The position numbers and the translations under genes were made by a program. Below are positions 63,469 through 64,000 of a stretch of DNA of 64,000 nt, piece after piece. Source of the stretch: CADEED01 sp035701825 (GTDB lineage: Bacteria > Pseudomonadota > Gammaproteobacteria > Steroidobacterales > Steroidobacteraceae); contig DASSRK010000198.1 of the NCBI GenBank assembly GCA_035701825.1, positions 22,267-86,266 of the forward strand, given 5' to 3'. Numbering within the stretch: the stretch's first letter is position 1; the number at the start of each line of letters is the position of its first letter. A model generated the notes under the pieces. The model saw only the letters and a program-made list of their open reading frames with translations. It had not been told where the DNA came from and ran no database searches.

Positions 63469-63663
63469 ATGGCAGCCCGTTATTACACGCACTTTGTCAC
63501 GAGCGCTGAACCCGCGCATTCGAGCGAATGGAGTGGCGTGATCGAGCTGACGCACCCGCTCGGTGAACGCAAGGATTCGAAGGAACTGCGCCGCTTGCTG
63601 GCCGCGAACTTCGAGATCGACGCCGAGGACATCAAGATATTGCAGGTCGCGCGACTGCATTGA
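63469..63663 (+). CDS. Small conserved hypothetical protein
   Basis: A 64-residue acidic protein (ARYYTHFVTSAEPAHSSEWS at the N-terminus, then DSKELRRLLAANFEIDAEDI). No domain is recognised. ATG 63469 is used because residues before it look like upstream noise. An intrinsic terminator lies about 60 bp downstream, which supports a real transcript. Confidence 0.65.
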   Translation: MAARYYTHFVTSAEPAHSSEWSGVIELTHPLGERKDSKELRRLLAANFEIDAEDIKILQVARLH

Positions 63664-63722
63664 CTCTCCGTATCCCCTAGCGGACTTCTTTCCCTTCATC
63701 GAAAGTCCGCCTTCGAGCCCCG

Positions 63723-63748
63723 AGCCCCCAAAGCTTGGGGCTTTTTTT
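63723..63748 (+). terminator. Intrinsic terminator of the 64-residue gene
   Basis: AGCCCC (63723-63728) pairs with GGGGCT (63737-63742), followed by a T-run to 63748. Another hairpin (GCGGACTT with AAGTCCGC around 63680-63710) lies just upstream. Confidence 0.85.
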
Positions 63749-63788
63749 ATACTCGGTCCCCTCGCAGCCAGATTTTCCGGGGATCTCC

Positions 63789-64000
63789 ATGTCCAATCGT
63801 CTCGTCGTCACGGTGTCGGCAGCCGTGCTCACCGCAGTCGGCCTGGCAGCCTGCGCGGGCTCCACGTCAAAACCTGCGAAACCCCCGGGGCCCGCGGCCG
63901 CGCCCGTTCCGGCGCCAGCCCCGGTGCTCAGGTCGGGGCTCGATTTGACGGTCTTCGACCGCAGCGTTCGCCCGCAGGACGACCTGTACCGCTTCGTCGG
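63789..64000 (+). CDS. M13 family metallopeptidase, 5' part (runs off the window)
   Basis: The first 70 codons of a lipoprotein: signal peptide with lipobox GLAAC (Cys at 23), a Pro/Ala-rich linker, and then a segment (GLDLTVFDRSVRPQDDLYRF) typical of the mature N-terminus of M13 (neprilysin/PepO-like) zinc peptidases. The HEXXH motif lies outside the window. GGGGA precedes ATG 63789. The family call rests on this short segment only. Confidence 0.78.
   Translation, partial: MSNRLVVTVSAAVLTAVGLAACAGSTSKPAKPPGPAAAPVPAPAPVLRSGLDLTVFDRSVRPQDDLYRFV

Overview
The window is a dense, high-GC stretch of bacterial chromosome with no rRNA, tRNA, CRISPR array or recognisable insertion sequence. The gene set is Gram-negative: a TonB-dependent receptor, an OmpA-family protein, an RND efflux pair, lipoproteins and periplasmic c-type cytochromes. 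GreB, TtcA, biosynthetic SpeA, class I fumarase and a UrcA-family protein together suggest a gammaproteobacterium, perhaps near Steroidobacteraceae or Xanthomonadales. That placement is inference from gene content, not a computed phylogeny. GTG and TTG starts, and stop/start overlaps, are common.

Layout. 1-9.2 kb: the 3' end of a DEAD-box helicase, an EF-hand protein, a minus-strand operon (exported beta-glucuronidase, ABC ATPase, ABC permease fused to a CPBP protease), an Nramp-related transporter and an O-methyltransferase. 9.6-15.2 kb: a periplasmic redox block (sorbosone-dehydrogenase-like protein plus cytochrome c, exported methyltransferase-like protein, TPR protein plus MauG-like di-haem protein) and a NamZ-like muramidase. 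15.2-16.4 kb: two similar minus-strand modules, each with a repeated TGTCCGC site, an ECF-type promoter and a small exported UrcA-type product. 16.4-22.6 kb: ParB-like protein overlapping an NDH-2 gene, fumarase, and an orphan multi-PAS histidine kinase; a 31-bp perfect inverted repeat spans the fumarase/kinase junction. 23-30.5 kb: TonB receptor, exported unknown, TPR/Asp beta-hydroxylase, OmpA-TSP3 protein, DUF192 protein and an exported unknown. 30.5-35.9 kb: glgC, a LEA-2 protein, glgA, a beta-lactamase-fold pseudoenzyme and an AraC-Ogt DNA repair protein. 35.9-40.3 kb: RND efflux adaptor and pump. 40.5-45.1 kb: a tightly overlapping operon (M32 carboxypeptidase, CREST-type membrane hydrolase, ttcA, phosphatase-ADP-ribosylglycohydrolase fusion). 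45.2-47.8 kb: zinc peptidase, ATP-grasp ligase and lipoprotein. 47.8-57.4 kb: S9 peptidase, GST, HAD hydrolase, conserved unknowns, NUDIX, UvrD-type helicase, a second exported methyltransferase-like lipoprotein and an RRM protein. 57.7-64 kb: speA, sulfurtransferase, GST, homospermidine synthase, greB, a 64-residue protein and the start of an M13 metallopeptidase.

Genes that plausibly work together: GlgC and GlgA make glycogen; SpeA and homospermidine synthase belong to polyamine synthesis; the sugar dehydrogenase probably passes electrons to its cytochrome c; the MFP and RND proteins need an outer-membrane channel not present here. The least explained parts are the twin UrcA modules, the peptidase/ATP-grasp/lipoprotein row, the ttcA operon with its phosphatase-ARH fusion, and the two exported methyltransferase-like proteins.
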